A stretch of DNA of 64,000 nucleotides, from assembly GCF_900142325.1 (NCBI RefSeq), contig NZ_FRAM01000001.1, positions 124,001 through 188,000 on the forward strand. Direction: 5' to 3'. How positions within the stretch are numbered: the first letter of the stretch is position 1; every line of letters starts with the position of its first letter. Made by a program: the position numbers and the translations under genes. Under the pieces are notes generated by a model. That model was not told where the DNA came from, made no database searches, and saw nothing but the letters and a program-made list of their open reading frames with translations. Shown in pieces: positions 63,268 to 64,000 of this stretch. Origin of the DNA: Epilithonimonas mollis. GTDB lineage: Bacteria; Bacteroidota; Bacteroidia; Flavobacteriales; Weeksellaceae.

Positions 63268-64000
63268 CTATCTTTTTATTTGTTTTTTATAATGAATATT
63301 TGAAAGATTTTTCAAGATTTCCGCACTTTGTTCCGGTGTTATATCACGTTGCGGTTCAGCGAGCATTTCGTATCCAACCATAAATTTTTTCACTTCTGCG
63401 CTTCGCAGTAATGGTGGATAAAAATGCATATGAAAATGCCATTCAGTATGAGAATTGCCGTCTGTTGGCGATTGATGAATTCCTGCTGAATATGGGAAAG
63501 ACATTTCGAAAAGATTGTCATATTTTGTAGTTAAATCTTTAAGAATTGAGGCTAAAGAAAGTTTTTCCCGATCATAAAAATCAAGAACATTTTCAATTTT
63601 TCTTTTGCTGACAATCATTGTTTCATAAGGCCAAACTGCCCAGAACGGAACTATTGCAATGAAATCTTCATTTTCTAAAATGATTCTCTCATCTGCTTCA
63701 AGTTCTTTTTTGACGTAATCTTCCAGAAGCGAATTTCCGCTTTTATCAAAATATCTTTTCAGATTATCCTGAGTTTTCAAAACAATAGACGGAATTGATG
63801 ACTGCGCCCAGATTTGTCCGTGAGGATGCGGATTGCTGCAACCCATTATCTGACCTTTGTTTTCAAAAATCTGCACATGATTGATGTAATCCAGATTACC
63901 CAGTTCCCTGTATTGATTTTGCCAAACGTCAACCACTTTTTTGATGTCATCCACTTCCATTTCAGGCAAAGTCAAACTGTGATTTTCAGAAAAACAGATG
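63268..64000 (-). CDS. galT: Galactose-1-phosphate uridylyltransferase, C-terminal part
   Basis: Transfers UMP between UDP-glucose and galactose-1-phosphate (Leloir pathway). The catalytic NPHPHGQIWA and the second conserved His region HTEWHFHMHFYPPLLR are present. The frame is open to the window edge (ICFSENHSLTLPEM in front of MEVDD), so the N-terminal about 110 residues and the start lie outside. Stop is 63 bp before the HAD gene start. Confidence 0.93.
   Translation of the reverse strand, partial: ICFSENHSLTLPEMEVDDIKKVVDVWQNQYRELGNLDYINHVQIFENKGQIMGCSNPHPHGQIWAQSSIPSIVLKTQDNLKRYFDKSGNSLLEDYVKKELEADERIILENEDFIAIVPFWAVWPYETMIVSKRKIENVLDFYDREKLSLASILKDLTTKYDNLFEMSFPYSAGIHQSPTDGNSHTEWHFHMHFYPPLLRSAEVKKFMVGYEMLAEPQRDITPEQSAEILKNLSNIHYKKQIKR

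Overview
The window is a low-GC, densely coded piece of a Bacteroidota chromosome, most likely a flavobacterium of the Chryseobacterium/Epilithonimonas type (Weeksellaceae). This rests on recurrent TAnnTTTG promoter -7 elements, a fused CcoN-CcoO cbb3 oxidase, an S46 dipeptidyl-peptidase, a mevalonate kinase, short 'PPGQAKK' lipoproteins, AraC regulators with TPR repeats, and the dispersed 'TAGCCCCGAT...AGCTCC' repeat that I remember from many flavobacterial genomes. The genus is inferred, not proven. I found no tRNA, rRNA, CRISPR array, transposase or phage gene.

Layout. 0-5 kb: a broken edge gene, a family 2 glycosyltransferase, PoxB-type pyruvate oxidase, a secreted protein and an AraC regulator. 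5-13.9 kb: a YngK-like lipoprotein, TypA, a PG_1098-type methyltransferase, a DHA2 exporter, the agmatine-to-putrescine pair aguB-aguA and a hotdog thioesterase. 14-14.3 kb: a 21-bp hairpin repeat array. 14.4-18.7 kb: dipeptidyl-peptidase 11, a polysaccharide deacetylase and a GNAT protein. 18.8-25.2 kb (minus strand): pcrA, lolD, then the tight run L,D-transpeptidase-like/radC/FemAB-like/unknown/ppa. 25.3-31.4 kb: FUSC transporter, two glycosyltransferases, two methyltransferases and an MFS exporter. 31.4-31.75 kb: a 42-bp repeat array and a GC-rich element. 31.8-39.5 kb: prfC, then an accessory-looking stretch where an orphan two-TM protein, an ABC exporter and a DUF4145 protein sit around and between the two subunits of a 3-oxoacid CoA-transferase. 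39.5-47 kb: inverted repeats, a micro-lipoprotein, uvrA, an S1/P1 nuclease, a GNAT, a UbiA-like prenyltransferase and mevalonate kinase. 47-54 kb: an Atg22-type MFS protein, a second (diverged) 21-bp array, thiolase, a 2OG-Fe oxygenase, an esterase and a Xaa-Pro aminopeptidase. 54-64 kb: a TPR/AraC membrane regulator, an XRE regulator divergent from a cbb3 oxidase operon (ccoNO, ccoP), a large TIM-barrel-like unknown, a HAD phosphatase and the 3' part of galT.

How the genes work together. AguA and AguB form one pathway (agmatine to putrescine). Thiolase and the ScoA/ScoB transferase could together handle acetoacetate and acetoacetyl-CoA, and thiolase also feeds the mevalonate route that mevalonate kinase and the UbiA-like enzyme use. 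The 16.6-18.7 and 26.5-30 kb genes look like cell-surface glycan functions. The rest are housekeeping genes in short transcription units, many ending in clear intrinsic terminators.

Most unusual signals. (1) Two separate arrays of about twelve 21-bp units (14.0 and 48.7 kb) that would form a run of A-loop hairpins, with compensatory stem changes between units; a third array at 31.4 kb has a 42-bp period. (2) A GC-rich element with conserved ends at 31.65 kb. (3) The split scoA/scoB locus with two AT-rich orphan genes. (4) A 589-residue TIM-barrel-like protein directly behind the cbb3 oxidase. (5) Compact regulatory overlaps, including a terminator whose T-tail supplies the -33 element of the next promoter, and a terminator buried in the convergent gene's coding sequence.
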